Assembly: GCA_037367355.1 (NCBI GenBank) | Contig: CM074705.1 | Coordinates: 372,001 to 436,000, forward strand | Length of the DNA: 64,000 nt | Reading direction: 5' to 3' | From: Neoscytalidium dimidiatum | Lineage: Eukaryota > Ascomycota > Dothideomycetes > Botryosphaeriales > Botryosphaeriaceae | Shown here: in pieces, positions 31,001 through 44,137 of the stretch | How the letters are laid out: each line of letters starts with the position of its first letter | How positions within the stretch are numbered: position 1 is the first letter of the stretch | Translations under genes and position numbers: made by a program | The notes under the pieces: generated by a model | Told to the model about the DNA's origin: nothing | Databases searched by the model: none | The model's input: only the letters and a program-made list of their open reading frames with translations

Positions 31001-34000
31001 TGCCATGCGAAGAAGCCGGGGTGGACCACATGCTGTACCTCCCGCTCCACGGCGCCCACCGCCGCCTCGTCCAGCGCCAGATCGTCTCAGGAACCGCGTT
31101 CGAGAACACCGCTACCACCGCAGCCGCTCCGCCTGACCACCGCTCGTCCCCGCGGACGGCTGAGCTGGACATTTGCCGATCAGACGCGGCGAGGTAAGTT
31201 CCGAAATTGACGCGCATCACCACGCACTGCGCTGCCGTTTTGATTGTGCTGGCGGGCTTGCGTCAGGTCGGCGCCGGCAGCCCTACCAGAAAGTGGGCTA
31301 GAGAAACGGTCGGACTGCTCTTCTGGTGCCACACGCCCTCGGAGCCCACATGGCAGCCCTGTTACATCCAACTTTTGCTTCTGCGGGAGCTTGCGCCTCG
31401 TGGTACACTGTTTTTAGGCAGGAACCAGTGGCCCAGTGGCCAATACTGCGCGCGCGAACCGGCTAGCTCGACGCCAACGGCCGCCGTCGTGTTCGCACTA
31501 TTGACTGGCAATGGTGCTTGACCCTTCGCGAACCCTCCGCGACGACTCATTTGCGCCAGCATTCCCCATCTTGTCAAAAACGTGCCCGACATGGTCCCGT
31601 GCCTTGTTGGCTTCGCCCGGCCCCATCGTGGGTTGCACGCAGCCGCCGACACGTCTGCCAGCCTCGTGCAAGTCATCCCGATCTGCAGCAATCCCTTCAT
31701 GCCCTGCACAGACGCGACGGCTCGCAGGCCCATGTCGCCCGCCCGCCCAAACCTTACGGCGGAGCAGCAGCGACACAGCTCCCCTGTCCCCATGGTCCCA
31801 TCGTTCCATCGTCCAATATTATTGAGTTGTGCGTGCACGTCTTCGCTCAAACAAGTCCTGGCTTCCAACTTTCCGCAACGGTCTCATGCCCCGTCCCCGT
31901 CATCCCCGTCGCGCTGCGCCTGGGGCAGCTGGCCATTGCGGTGAGACACGGCGTCCGTGGGCGGGACGACGACCCTTTTTTTCCCACACGACCCCCTTCC
32001 ATTGGCCTCGTTCCTGCCGCCTTCGCGAAGACTTCGCGAACGATTCTCGCGCCCCTGCTTAAGCTCACAGACGCACCCGCCGCGCTGCCGCCCTGCATCC
32101 CCGGCCGGCCGGCCGCAAGCGAAATAAGGAGCGCCCATCACCACGTTGTGGAAGTCTCATCACCAGAAAGCAATCGCCCACAGAATGACGACACCTTGAT
32201 CGCAACACTATCATCCCTGCCGCGCATCCCTGCCGATTTCTTGCTGAGCTGAGCAATTCGCTTCCGGCATATTTTCTTTCTTTCTTTTTTCCCTCTCTCC
32301 CTCTCTCACTCCCCTCTCTGTCCTGCATGCGCCCTGCAGCAAGCTGTGTTCCCACTTATTAGTTGCCTCTTGCCCCCTTTCGGCTCATCACCGCCTATGG
32401 TTTTTCTGCCACTGGCGCGCACAACCCTCCTCGCCATCACACAATTGCGAGCGCTGAATCATTGACGGAGGGCGCATCCTAGGCCTCGCTCGTTTCGCAA
32501 CGAGTCGCACGCGGGTGCGCGGCTCGCGTCCGGGTCGCGCAAGGCCGCAGCTGAAACTGAATCGCAGAGCAGAGAGATCGGCTCGATGGCCCTTCCCCGT
32601 GTCGTGCGCGTGCGCGTAGCACACGGCCGCTATCGTCGCTGGTGAGGCGGCTGCAGCCGCTCCGACGCCCTGTGTTGCGATGCCATCATTACACATCATC
32701 GTCGTGACTCGAAACCGAGGGGATTCGGGGGGCGAGTCGTGGCGCTGGAGACGGCTGACCGGTAAAAGCGTAAACGAGATGCGAACGGGAAACCGCCGTT
32801 GCATCCATCTCTTGCGCCGCACCCAAAGGGGGAAAAAAGCGAGGAGGAACGAGGAGGGGAACGCACGGCAAGCGCGTCGTGGCAAGCCTGGTCCAGAAGC
32901 AAACTGACTCTGGCGCGACCGTTGTTGTTTAGTGTTTCCTTGACTCCTTGGGGGGGAGGGGGGCTGGCGCGCTTCCGCCCACCCTCGTCATCGTCGTCAA
33001 CCAAAACACCGGCCGTTTGCTGCTTTCTTCGCGGGAGGCCCTCCCGCAATTTTTGTTTATTTTTTTTTTTCCACGGACGGGAGCGAGAAAGTCAAAAAAT
33101 CTTCTTTGTCTCGCGGAAGCAACACCTGCAGATCCGGCCGCCTCGGCTCGCGATTCAGTTGGAGCCGCGGGGCATCTTACTAAGGGGGCCACGAGTCGGC
33201 GTGCAGCTGGCATCGTATCATCTAATAGTCACACGGCCAGCGCCCATCGCAGACCGGTCCCTTGGTGGACCACATCTCTACTGTGATGGTCCCGGCGGGA
33301 TGGGCTGGTGTTGAAAGTGAAATGCGCATCCACAATGGCAAAAGGGAAAAGAAGCGCACAAACCTCCTCAGGGCCCAGATCGCTCTTCTTGCATCGCATT
33401 CGTACCGAGGTAAGGTTGATTGTCGTTATGGTTTTGAGTGCCCGAGGAGGTTGTAGTTCGAAAGCAGAGGCCACGGAATAGGAAAATTTTAAGAAAAAAA
33501 AAAAAACATGACGCCAAGGGCTCATGCGTGACTTCGCACGCAATACCCGCTCCCCCGGCCGCACCAGGCTGCCTCAGGAATAGAGTACACCGCCACTGGC
33601 GCGCGGGACCTGCGATCCATCGTCATCATCGCAAACTCTTTTTTCCGTTCTTCACTCTTCAGCTTCCACCTTGCATGCACAGCACTCACCGGTTGTAGGA
33701 AAGAGGAAAGACGCCAACGCACGGTACCCACGCTACGACGCCGCTGGTTGCGTCTTTTTTTTTTCTCCCGCACACCTCTTTTCTTCTTTCCTGGCCACTG
33801 ACGGTGCCATGTACCTGCCTAGTTCCATCACACACCCAGCCAGTCAGTCGTCTTTGCCGCGTGGGAGAAGGAAGGGAAACGTATTTTAGACGCCGGCAAG
33901 CTCGGTACCCTAGGTACCTAATCCGCCGACCCGCCCCGCCACCAGTCGCTGCACCGTCTCCATCCCCTCGCTCCCTTCACCGCATCAAAACAATGTAGGT

Positions 34001-36547
34001 GGCGTAGCCAATTGCACGCCGCACGCCCGTCCTTTTTTTTTTCCACCCCCCCTCGAGTGGGCCGATGAACCCGCTGCAGCCCATTTTACGCCCAGCCGCG
34101 CGCGGCGCGCGCAAGCTCTCTCTCTCGCTCGTTCTAGTCCTTCGTATGTGGACCTCGTCTTTCGTTCCAGAACGCTGAGGGAACGGGGACGGAATGGGGA
34201 TGGGAGGGTCTTGTATGTACGTACAGCACATACCTACATGACGTCCAGCACACCGACCCGCACTTGCTCTTGTCTCGGATTGGTAGATCGTTTCTGGCTT
34301 CTCGGACAGGCAGCCGAGAGGCTCGGAGAATTTTTTTTTTTTCCCCTCCCCCTTCTTTCCTTTCGTTCGTTCTTGCTTCGAGAGATAAAGCAGAGTGTGA
34401 TTGCTTTTGTTTTATTTTATTTTTCCTTTCTTTCGGTACCCGTTTGGTCGGGCATCTGGAAGATGCGCTCTCTAGCATTGGTTTCCCTGCCGTGGGGTGA
34501 GAGGAGGAGGGGGCGGGGGCGCTGAGAAAGAAGAAGTGAGGCCCGATTCGGGTTTGTGGGCTTGAGTGGCTTTCCGTGCTACTGCCTGTCTCGCAGCAGA
34601 CACACGTACACACACGCGCGCGCGCGCGCAGACGACGCAATCCTCTCGCCGCTGGTCTATCCGTCGCGGCTCTGCATGATCTCGCCCCAGGCGACTGCAC
34701 TCCCTGCTCGCCCTCATTCATGCTTTCCGGGAGGCTGACTGATGGGCAGGTAAGATCCGCCACGCAAATGCTTGTTGTCGCGCGCCCTGCGCGCTAAGTC
34801 CGCTGCAGCCTCCACATACACACATAAACAAACACACGCCTTGCCCTGCCAACAGAGCAAGGGGGTGGGGTGGGGGGAAGGAAAGAAGGTAAGTGGGATG
34901 TGTATGTAGCATTATCGGCGGCTTTCTAGGTGGTGAGAAAGCAGGTCCACACATAACAACGCAGCAAAGGAGTCGTCGACCATGCAGAGGACAAACCCCC
35001 CACCCCTGCAGATTATCCACGTCAATGCATAAAACAGCGATAATGCGGGGGTGGTGTGGGTTTTTCTTTTTCTTTTTTCCTTTTCTTCTTTTGCTGCTAT
35101 CCATAGGAAGGGGAGGAGAGGGGCCATTGCCAATACGCAACAACGGCCACCTCCGCGCCAACGAAATAACTCCGAAATGCACGCGCACGTTCGCACACAC
35201 ACACATATCGCCCCTTTAAGCCAAGCTGCAGTGGAAAGGGACTTATAGCGGGGGAAGGATCTGAATGTCTCAGAGTGCGTGATACCCGTGCGTGATAGAC
35301 ACCTATAGTGCCGATTAGCGCCGGCGACGGAGCGACCTTGGGACGGCGACGGCGCGCGCGCGCACTCTTAAATCCGGGTCTGCTTTCGCAGCCAAGAGGG
35401 TAAACAAAAAAAAAATAAAAACACAGCCTGACTGCTGTTCATTTCGGCCATTTTTGTCCCTATGCTTTGATACGTGGATGACACGTTGTTTTTTTTTTCT
35501 TTAGTGAGCACTACTATTGGAAGGTTGCAGGGCGAAAGGAAAATACGGCGAGTGGTGGGAGGGGATTGAAGAAGTGGGTGGTTTATTGGTTCTGCCCAAT
35601 TTGCTCTGCTTACTGGCGTTCAAACGTGTGTAGCCCCCGCAGAGAGGGGGGGGGGTTGCGGTTTTTTTTTTTTTCATTACCGGGGTTTTTGTTTCCCTTG
35701 CAGCGGCCCCTGGGCGGCAGGAAGGCAGACACGACTGGTTCGATGAGCTGCATGGCAGGCAGGAAGGCAGGCAGGCAGGCATGCCGGACCGAGGACAGGC
35801 AGAAAGGTGGGTGGTGGAGGCAGTGCACGCACCAAAGACGGTGTCAGCAAAACTATGTCCTTTCTGCCTGGCAATCCCTGCAGGGTCAATGAAACATCAG
35901 AAAAGGCAGTCTTGCTGCAAGCACGACATGCATCTTATTCATGCTTGGTGGAGGGAAAGTGAGAGTGTGGGTAAGATTTGCTTTTTGCGGCGGCAGCCGC
36001 GCGACAAGCATGGACGCAAAAATAATCGAAACTGGTCTTCATGCCTATTTGGAGAAGGGTGGTGGAGGGAGGGGTAGGGGGGGGCGGGGGGGCAAATATG
36101 CAGGTTGAGTCGTCATGCATGCATGGCAGACTATACATGCAATCCTTCTAGCCCGTAAGGCCGGTAACGCGTTCGTGCGGCGAATGTGACCTCTTCGGAC
36201 CGCGCAGCAGCAAAGAAAGAACATGCATATGCCCCCCCTTTCCGTCTAGCGAACTTTTGCGCGACGGTCTAGCTGCTGCTTCTTCTGCAAGGCCAACAGG
36301 AAAAGCCGACAGAAACCGGGAAGTAGTGTGATGGCCGTGCAATAGTGTTCTTTTTATTTTTTTTTCCCTCCTGCTGTGCTGATCCACATAGTGTGTCTGC
36401 CTACCGGACGCTTCTTTCTGCTTAGCCACTAGCTAGAGCTGTTTGACCCGGTTCACTCTGCAGCGTGTCGCCTCACTTTTTGAGGTTTCTTTTTCCGTCG
36501 TATAGCGTAACAGAGTGCACCCCACTTCGGCCCCACGAGCTGTTTCT
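28058..36547. other. About 8.5-kb gene-free region upstream of the bZIP gene
   Basis: No coding region is supportable on either strand. The region is GC-rich and CT-skewed. It is studded with T tracts of ten or more (33060-33070, 33755-33764, 34033-34042, 34331-34342, 35489-35498, 35662-35674), one A13 tract (33494-33506), a CTC-repeat (about 28810-28832), a GCGC/CA patch (34596-34629) and GGCA repeats (35755-35780). It flanks the 5' side of the bZIP gene and the 3' side of the SMP-30 gene. Long leaders or long upstream control regions are known for fungal regulators, but no element is demonstrated here. Confidence 0.45.
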
Positions 36548-37758
36548 TCACGGCTTCTCACCATCATACCTAAACCGGTACGACGGCGCCCCCCCGACTC
36601 CTACGTGGACCTTGAACAGGCTGCCGTGGAGCTTGGTGCTGTCAGGGAACTTGTCGGGCAACTCCTCGGCAGCGCTCGTGATGTACAAGTCCTCGCCAGC
36701 GAATTCAGGGCAGGTCGGGCAGCGGGTGGGCACGTGGATCTCGGCGACCTTTTTGCCCTCGGGCGACACGCGCAGCACTTTGCCAGCGCCGTGGATGGCG
36801 ATCCACATGTGTCCCTCGGCATCGAGGGCGTGGCCGTCGGGCACGCCGTATTCGCCCTCCTCGACGCGGTAGAAGACGCGCTTATTGGACAGGGCGCCGG
36901 TGTCGGGGTCGTAGTCGAAGGCGAGGACTTCCTTGGTGGGGCTGTCGGTGTAGTACATGGTCTTGTCGTCAGGAGTCCAGCTCATACCATTCGGGATGGA
37001 CACGCCTTCGAGGACGCGATGCAGCTTCAGGTCAGGGTCCAGCCGGAAGAGCGTGCCTGGCAGTCGTGTGAGCGGCTCCTTGTCCCCTACTAGCCCTCCC
37101 GCCCTGGGCTCAGGGTCCTGACTGGCGCTAACTGACCTTCGGGACCTGGCGACTTCACCAGCGGATCGTTCATGACGCCCACGAAAAACCTGCCCTTGCT
37201 ATCGACTGCGCCATCGTTGCCGCGGAAGCTGGTCGGAGCTGGTCAGCTGCATCCCAGCTCTCTAACGCTTCTTGGCCACCCACAACTTCTCCTTGCCGTC
37301 GGCGATTTCCTTATCGGACCAGTACTTCTTGATGTACTTGTACTTGCCGGTGTTGCGATTGATAATGCCGTAGCCATGCTTGCCGCCGAAGAAGATATGC
37401 TCGTTATCGCCCTCGATGTCGGCGGTCACACTGCCTCCAGTATCAGCCCCGCGCAGCAGGCGTCGTGTGTGGGCGCGGTTACCCGATGGAGATGTCGAGG
37501 TCGAAGAGGACCTTGTGCGACGCGGGGCCCTTGCTCAGGTCGATGGCGTGGACTTTTTGCTTGATGATGTCGACGAAGCGCAGGGTATTGGTGGCTTCTT
37601 CCCAGAAGGGGCCTTCACCAAGACCGCAGTCGATCTTGAGATAGGGCTGCGGGGAGGGGGGGCATGTTGGTCAGCCGCGGAGTCTTTCTCCGGGTAGGTC
37701 TTGGGGGCCAGGGGACGGGGCGCACCTTGTCAATTGTGTAGATCTTGATGTCGCTCAT
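36548..37758 (-). CDS. SMP-30/gluconolactonase/regucalcin-like beta-propeller protein
   Basis: Five exons on the minus strand (37726-37758, 37483-37646, 37284-37430, 37137-37228, 36548-37056) join in frame to 314 residues, the usual length. Introns are 53-80 nt. The first exon encodes only MSDIKIYTIDK. Family motifs: CGLGEGPFW near residue 18-26 (the Glu is a metal ligand), HAIDL, GNDGAVDSKGRFFVGVMND, IPNGMSWTPDDKTMYYTDS (metal-binding Asn) and GVPDGHALDAEGHMWIAIHG (metal-binding, catalytic Asp). These proteins form six-bladed propellers with one divalent cation and hydrolyse lactones or related esters. Most fungal members are cytosolic and lack a signal peptide, as here. The exact substrate cannot be read from sequence. 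It stands alone, with no sugar-acid pathway gene adjacent. Confidence 0.9.
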
Positions 37759-38590
37759 CTTGGAGGAGGTGGAGGGCAATTGACAGGACAATTGGACAAG
37801 GGCTGGCGGATATGAATGAGGGGCTGCGGCTCAAGGTGGGATGGGGAGCTGGCTGACTCGCGCGGCGGGAAGCGGTGATATCATTCTGAGGCCAGACGCT
37901 CCTGCTGCATTCTCCCGGGGCCTGCGCCGCCCACCGAACAACCATCGCCTGCCATCAATTGCGGAACCACTGCGCCCCCCCGGCTCGCATCTATCTCACA
38001 TCGCACTTTTCCGCCGGATAATTTGGCCCTCCCGGCATCGCGGTCCGCGGGCCAAGCGACCAGGCGACACGTCGATGGAACAGTACCGCCGCAGCCGTAG
38101 GGCTGTCCTGGGAGGTATACACGTACAGATTACATCAGTAAGGTGTCCTTGGCCGGGGGAACGAGATGACTGAACCGCAGGGTCACGCATTCCTGCCATA
38201 TTGTGCGCTCGTGGGGGCATGTCTTGCGATCCTGCGCTTGCGGCTGGCCGGTGTTGCGACGTCGTGCGAGACGACACCAGGGTGAGCTCTCAGCGACGGC
38301 GATGATCAGGACGACGACGACGACGACGACGATGCCGACGACGCAGCACCAGCGCCCCCACGTCGGGATGAAAGCGAACAAGCAAGCAAGTCAGGTGCTC
38401 GAGATCCGCTGCGCCTGCAATTGCTTCTGCTGCATGCTGCACTCTGACGGGCAGCGTGGGCGCGGATTGCGTGCATGGGCACTCGGGCGCTGCTTTCACA
38501 TGGCATCTGTGCGACCTGTCGTCTCGGCGGGTGTTGGGCCATGCAGCCTGCAAATGCCATGCCGCCCACCTGAAGCAGCGCCCGCCCGAC

Positions 38591-38622
38591 GGTGCCGGTG
38601 CCGGTGCCGGTGCCGGTGCCGG
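38591..38622 (+). repeat. GGTGCC hexanucleotide array
   Basis: Five head-to-tail perfect copies of GGTGCC plus GG. The array is non-coding as far as can be seen and is a likely length-variable marker. Confidence 0.85.
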
Positions 38623-39932
38623 GTACCTTGCAGCCCGTGGCCAGCAGCTGGTCGCCCATGACATGCAGCGGCCCATAGCCTCCTTCTGCCAGCCGTGCAG
38701 CTGGGCGCTTCGCCGACACGCTGTGTAACCGGCCTGCGCCTCACCAACTGGCCCCTCGGGACGCAGCTTATTGCAACCCCAGTGCCCCCCGTCCGCGAAC
38801 TCGAGCCTGCGTTTTCGTCCTGCTCAACCCCATTTGCCCCCCGGACCGCGCCTGCAGCCCGCCGTGCGATGCATGAAACCACGCGAGAAAAGCAACTCCC
38901 GACCCGTTTTCGTTGCGCCTCGTTGCGCCCCCGTCCATCCCCAACGGCCTTGCCGACAAGCACGACGTCACCCACGACGCCCGCGACGCCCGCGACCTTT
39001 CCATCCGGCAGCTGGCCTGATGATCCCCCCCGTCTCGGACACGCCACTCACCTCCGCTCCAAGTCGTGCATATCCGTTGTGATTCACCGGCCGCTGCCGC
39101 AGTCACGCCCCGTCACATTGCATCCCGTATCCGCCGGTTTCCCTTCAGGACCAATCATCCGCCTGCTAATTTGGCACAGCCCTTTGCCCGTTGCCAGCCT
39201 TACAGCCCGACATCAGCTAATGGTTCCGTCGCCGTGGTCAAACAGGTTTTGATTGCTGCATCTTACCACCCGCCGGGGATGCAGCCCCTCAGATCAGAAG
39301 CACTGATCCCAATTCACGCCGCGCGGCTGTCACACCGTCACGCTGACTGCTATTTTTTCTCAGTTACACAACCCTCAATATCCGTATGATTTGTCTCTTG
39401 CAAATTTCATTTCTTTTCTATTTTCACATGAATGGTAGTCTTCTTCCCCTTTTGGCCTCATACGTCTCCTATATACCGGGGCCTCTGCATGTTCGCCTCT
39501 TACTGCCAGCGCAGAGAACATCTGACAATAATCGAACCCACAGGGGCACGGCAAATATCTGAGAACCCTGCATATATCTGACTGCTGGCCGTGATTCTGG
39601 GTCCGATGCACGATGATCCTTATCTTTTCATCTGATTATGACATGTCACATTCCACTGTTGAGTTGAGGAGCTTGGCGTTTCAAGCTTTATGTATCAGAT
39701 CGGTTGTTCTTCCGTCTTGGTTCATATGGGATCTCAACATAATCATCCTATGGTGGGGACCTGTGCCTCCTGTCCGGACGTGGGTGCTTGCGAGAAAATA
39801 TCGCATTTACATCCGGCAGACATGCTCAACTCCGTGATCCCTTTCGCCCTTCTGCTACCTCGAGGGACCAAGGGGCCCTGTCTGTAAATTGGATAGGTGA
39901 GTGTAATGCATCACAATTCTTTTGCCTTGGCC

Positions 39933-39938
<6 letters not shown>

Positions 39939-39972
<34 letters not shown>
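39939..39972 (+). repeat. CT dinucleotide microsatellite
   Basis: About 17 uninterrupted CT units 300 bases upstream of the tRNA-Glu gene. Confidence 0.9.
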
Positions 39973-39974
<2 letters not shown>

Positions 39975-40271
39975 GAATCACCTTGTCATTACCACATTTC
40001 TACAAGATCAACATACTTGTCAGATCATTTTTACATCTATTATTCATCCTGTAACTTGTTGATATTCTTGAAAAAAAAAAATTTTTCTTTTACAACTCTC
40101 TTGGTCATTATATCATCGTAGTTCTCGATATTCCCATCACTAGCCATGGCCATTGGCTTTCAACTGTCCGAGGAGCTTTCCCCTTTCCTTTTATTCAAAA
40201 GCAAAATCCTCCAATCTGAACTCCAACTATCTGAGAGAGACACCTCGAGGAATTGAGGTAGATCAGCAGCA

Positions 40272-40377
40272 TCCGTTGTGGTCTAGGGGCTAGGATTTGC
40301 CGCTCTCAGCTTTGGAGAGTCTTCCCACTTCTTCTACAAGTGCCGGCAAGGCCCGGGTTCGATTCCCGGCGACGGAA
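40272..40377 (+). tRNA. tRNA-Glu (anticodon CTC) with a 34-nt canonical intron
   Basis: The acceptor strands TCCGTTG and CGACGGA pair (one G-T). The anticodon stem TGCCG (40298-40302) pairs with CGGCA (40344-40348), and the T arm is CCGGG-TTCGATT-CCCGG. The anticodon CTC is at 40305-40307. The intron 40309-40342 lies after position 37, where all nuclear tRNA introns of fungi sit, and it contains GGAGAG, able to pair with the anticodon loop as expected. Internal A and B boxes are intact, and a TTTT terminator follows. Confidence 0.95.
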
Positions 40378-40384
40378 TTCATTC

Positions 40385-40388
40385 TTTT
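40385..40388 (+). terminator. Pol III terminator of tRNA-Glu
   Basis: TTTT begins eight bases past the discriminator base of the tRNA. Confidence 0.7.
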
Positions 40389-43300
40389 GCGCCTCTATGG
40401 GAGTGTATGTTTTGTTCTTATCAAGGCAAAATGCACTTCTTTTGAAGTGGAGGATTTTTTTTTTGATATGGTGGTCTGTGCGTCGTGCGGACTATCATCC
40501 ATATCGGCGTGTCGGCGACACTTTGAGAGTTAGGCCGTAGGTAGACTCTTTGATACATTTGTTGACAGTCAATGGGACTGATATGGAGAGACGACTTTCG
40601 TATGTTGTTCAGACGCGTAAGAGATCGAAGTGCTTCGGTCAAAGTCCGGGCTCTTCCTAAAGCGACGAATGAGATTCATTGCCTTTTGGAACCTACGATA
40701 TCGCACAGTAGGTCACATTCGATACCAAGTCAAAGGAGTAGTCCCTGAGATGTACCCACGTCTTAGGCAAAGATTTCTAGACTGTATCAAGCTGTATTTC
40801 TGTAAGCATTCTCTGATGGTCACTGAGAGCTCCTTATTGGTAACAATGGATCCCAAGTGGAATACGCAGACGCATCCCAAGCTTGCCTTTTAAAGCCATG
40901 TATGGCGTGTTCTATAGCCACGCTCTTCTTCGCATTATCCACAGGATCGAATATTGCTCTTTAGCGGACACCGGCATCCTTCAGCGCCATAAAAGCCTTT
41001 GTAGCCACAACAACAGCCACAGAGCAATAGTATCCGGCACTGTCGTGCCACGCATGGGATCGTCAAAGCCATTGTCCCCCCCACCTCCTTGCTCCCAACC
41101 GCAACGCCCCTCCATCATTCTCTCTGTAGGGTCAGCATTGCTTTCCCCCTACCCCTGCCTTCAATAACTCAACTCATGTTTTCCCCGACGTGCAGCGCAT
41201 CACGTTCGTCCCACCCCTTCGGAACCTCTGAAACAGTAGATCAATGCATTTTATTTTCTTTTTTTATTCGTTCTTTACTTCTTCTCGCTTCCCTTTCCCG
41301 TGTGTTCCACTGACTCAGCTGCACCACGCGGTGTTGTGCGTTGGTCTGACGTGAGCAGGAGAAAAAATCCTTTTCCCGGGGAACACGACGCTGATGCGGG
41401 GGATTCGCGTAGCTCGTTCGGCTTCGCGTGGCTGTAGGAAGGAGCGTGGGATTGCTCGCTTTCATGTTTTTTGCTGCCCGTGGTCCTCGTGAGGCACGGT
41501 CACCTGGTGTGCGGGTGGTAATCGAGGCCTCGTTTTGATGGCTCTTGGTATTTGCGCTGATGCTGTGCCGCTTCCATGCGTTGGTCGTGGCGCACCAAAC
41601 AAGTCTCCGTCCTACCAATGCTTCTCCAGAGTGTGCTCGATCAGTTTGGGCTTCTCTTGGTTGGGATAGGTCTGGCTGGATAAAATAAACCAAGATATGC
41701 AACTCCCGGAAGGGCCATATCAAGCCTGGAGTGATATTGTAATTGGAAATCGTGGTTTTCTTCCTGTTTGCTTCTTTGCCGCAGTCAGTATCACATTTGC
41801 GATTGAACAGGTCTTCGACTGCCTGCGTGGCTCTGCTCGCTCGAAGCGCACTGGTGCTGACCTCCCTTTTTTTTCCTTTCTTCAGGCTGACGGCGAGGCT
41901 GAATGCACGGCCACGTAGGCAGCCGGGTACACGGTCCACCCGCTAGGCTACCAATAGAACTGACTGGGAAGGATGAGCGTGTTGCCAGAGGGCGTAGTTC
42001 TAGTTCATCGCCAGGTCTCTGGGCTCGGGCATCGCAAGGATTGCGACAGCTCGGAGCCGATCTTCCGGCCCGCTTCCCAACGGCTACTGCCCGCACTGCC
42101 TGGAAGGACTTTGCTTTGAAATACACGGATACCACCCTGAAGTCACAAGGATAGGCGCAGTTCAGGCCTGTATTATTCTCTCTAAACATCGAATCTGGTC
42201 AAGGGCATCTCAGGCGCTTAAATCGCGTAAGGGAATATCTTCGGAACCACGAACTAACGCCAACGAACGTCCGTTCCGTGCTACGATATTTGAATAGGAG
42301 GGTCTAAGTGGTACTGGATTTGGACTATCATACGGTTCCTTAGTGTGGTAGGGTCTGGCAGAGAAGTGTCGAACTGAAAAAGTACAACACCGCACTTGTG
42401 ATAGTGCTAGCTAGTGGCCTTGGTATAATCCTATAATAATAATAGCTGGCGTGACGATGTACAGCTTAATTACATTCTCCAGTTTCGCTCACAGGATGAG
42501 CTAGTATTCAGTTGGACACCCACTAACTTCACTCTTTAATAGATTGTTGCCATTCAACGGAAGCTTGCACAGAGCCGAAGCTGCTTACTAGTCCTACTCG
42601 TTCAATGGTCTTATAATTTTGCTCAGTACAGCTCCACCTTGTATCATAATTCGATTGCTTTTGGGAAGGCCAGTGTAACCTTGATTAACTCTACGGGTTC
42701 ATCGTGTCTTAATGCAAACAGTGCATGCTTTACTACTTATGCCTTATCCAAGAATTGCGCCAAGACGAAGCTATACTCTCTACTCTCTTCTTACTAAGAT
42801 TAGCTATGACTATCCATCTTAATATTTTCATCCGGCATTGAGTGCCAAAGGTCAAACCGTAAAACGACACCAGATTTATTGCCTAAACTTCACCCTCAAA
42901 TGTCGTTGACTGTTTAAAAGAGAACGGGTCGCGCCACTGTGTTCTATCTAAATCGACCACCTACCTACGTCACAATAAGTATAACGCATTCCACGCAACA
43001 GAATGTGGAAAGGTTCTACACGTTCAGGTTACATTCGAATGGCCACTCCAAGTATTCTAGTGCGGATCTTCTGAATCATTAAGAATGTCCTTGGTGCTAA
43101 GAAAATCGCTAAGGACAAAATTCAGGACGGAGATCTTGGTTCTACGTGGGTGACCTTAAATCATAACGATTTTAACAAGCTCTGTGAACAAGTAGCTTAC
43201 CATCGAGGCAGCTTTTGATCCAACGTTTTCCGTCAGATCGGCGCCTCGTACTACGCAGGACATTTGGGAACCATATCTACAAGACCGTTAAAGTATATTG

Positions 43301-44128
43301 ATGGCAGAGGAAAGAAATGAGTTATTGAAATGGACAACAGCAGTCTCATGGGAATGTCAAGAAGTCGCCTGCGTCGAGTTACTGTCCACCATTATGGTAT
43401 CGGCCAGGATGAATACAAAATAACGTCAAAATGAATAGAAAGAGGTCCCGATCTTTTTCTAAATTGTGAATTTCCAAGGACACCTGGCTATTCGACAACT
43501 AAAGCTTTCGGTGGTCAGAGGGCATAGTTGGTTTTAGTGGATCACGACAACACCAAGGTCAGAGCAAAGATTCTGGTGAGTGCTTCGACCTCATCGAAGG
43601 ATTTTCTTTCCAAAGTAGGGATCTTTTTCACCTATTGTGCTATTAAAAAAACTTGCCTGGGTAAACGTGCAGTACCAACCACATATCTGCGCAACATGCG
43701 ACACCTCCTTTGCACACATGTTATCAAACACTAGCATGCCGTAACTCCATCCGGAACTTCATGCAGAGTTTTGGCACTGCCCACCTTACTGTTTCTTCAA
43801 AAGTCAGAAGTACTTTTGGTGCGAGAGTCGAATGCATACCTGTCTCAGCGAGGTTTCGGCGCGCTTCTCCCCGTCCTGCCTTCTTCGATATTTTTAACCG
43901 CGGCTCACCCCCTTACATCACCCCATACTGCTTCTACACCACATCACTCGCAAATACTCATCCACAGCTGCAGCAAATATCCCGCGATCGAAAAGCATTA
44001 CGCGTCGTCAGTCACCCTGCGCTGTCGGGACCGAGCGCCGGCCCGAGCGTTCCCGTCCCCACCGAGAAAAAAAATCTTCCCCCCTCCTCACCACCATCAC
44101 TTCTACACCAACACCCCCACAGAAGAGC
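40389..44128. other. AT-leaning gene-free region between two tRNA genes
   Basis: About 3.7 kb. Open frames such as those at 41241-41939 (-) and 41697-41946 (+) overlap each other on opposite strands and show no family motif. From about 42.4 to 43.5 kb the DNA is AT-rich with no structure I can name. Confidence 0.4.
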
Positions 44129-44133
44129 AAAAA
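44129..44133 (-). terminator. Pol III terminator of tRNA-Pro
   Basis: TTTTT on the minus strand begins five bases past the discriminator base at 44138, so the transcription unit is still closed properly. Confidence 0.7.
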
Positions 44134-44137
44134 GAAC

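Larger units (their letters stand above)
37759..40271. other. Gene-free spacer with microsatellites, upstream of tRNA-Glu
   Basis: GC-rich up to about 39.1 kb, then AT-leaning. It carries an ACG triplet array (38311-38331), five GGTGCC hexamers (38591-38620) and a CT microsatellite (39939-39972). The open frames across these repeats are low complexity and not supportable as genes. Confidence 0.45.

Noticed and set aside
38290..38719. Open frames with repeated GTGTGTGTG or PAPAPAPAP and a poly-Val segment, considered as a small membrane protein
   Set aside because: These residues are simply the translation of the GGTGCC hexamers and ACG triplets; no ATG with flanking coding sequence.
41241..41939. 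232-codon open frame on the minus strand
   Set aside because: Overlaps open frames on the other strand, Lys/Arg/Thr-rich with no motif, and AT-leaning non-coding context.
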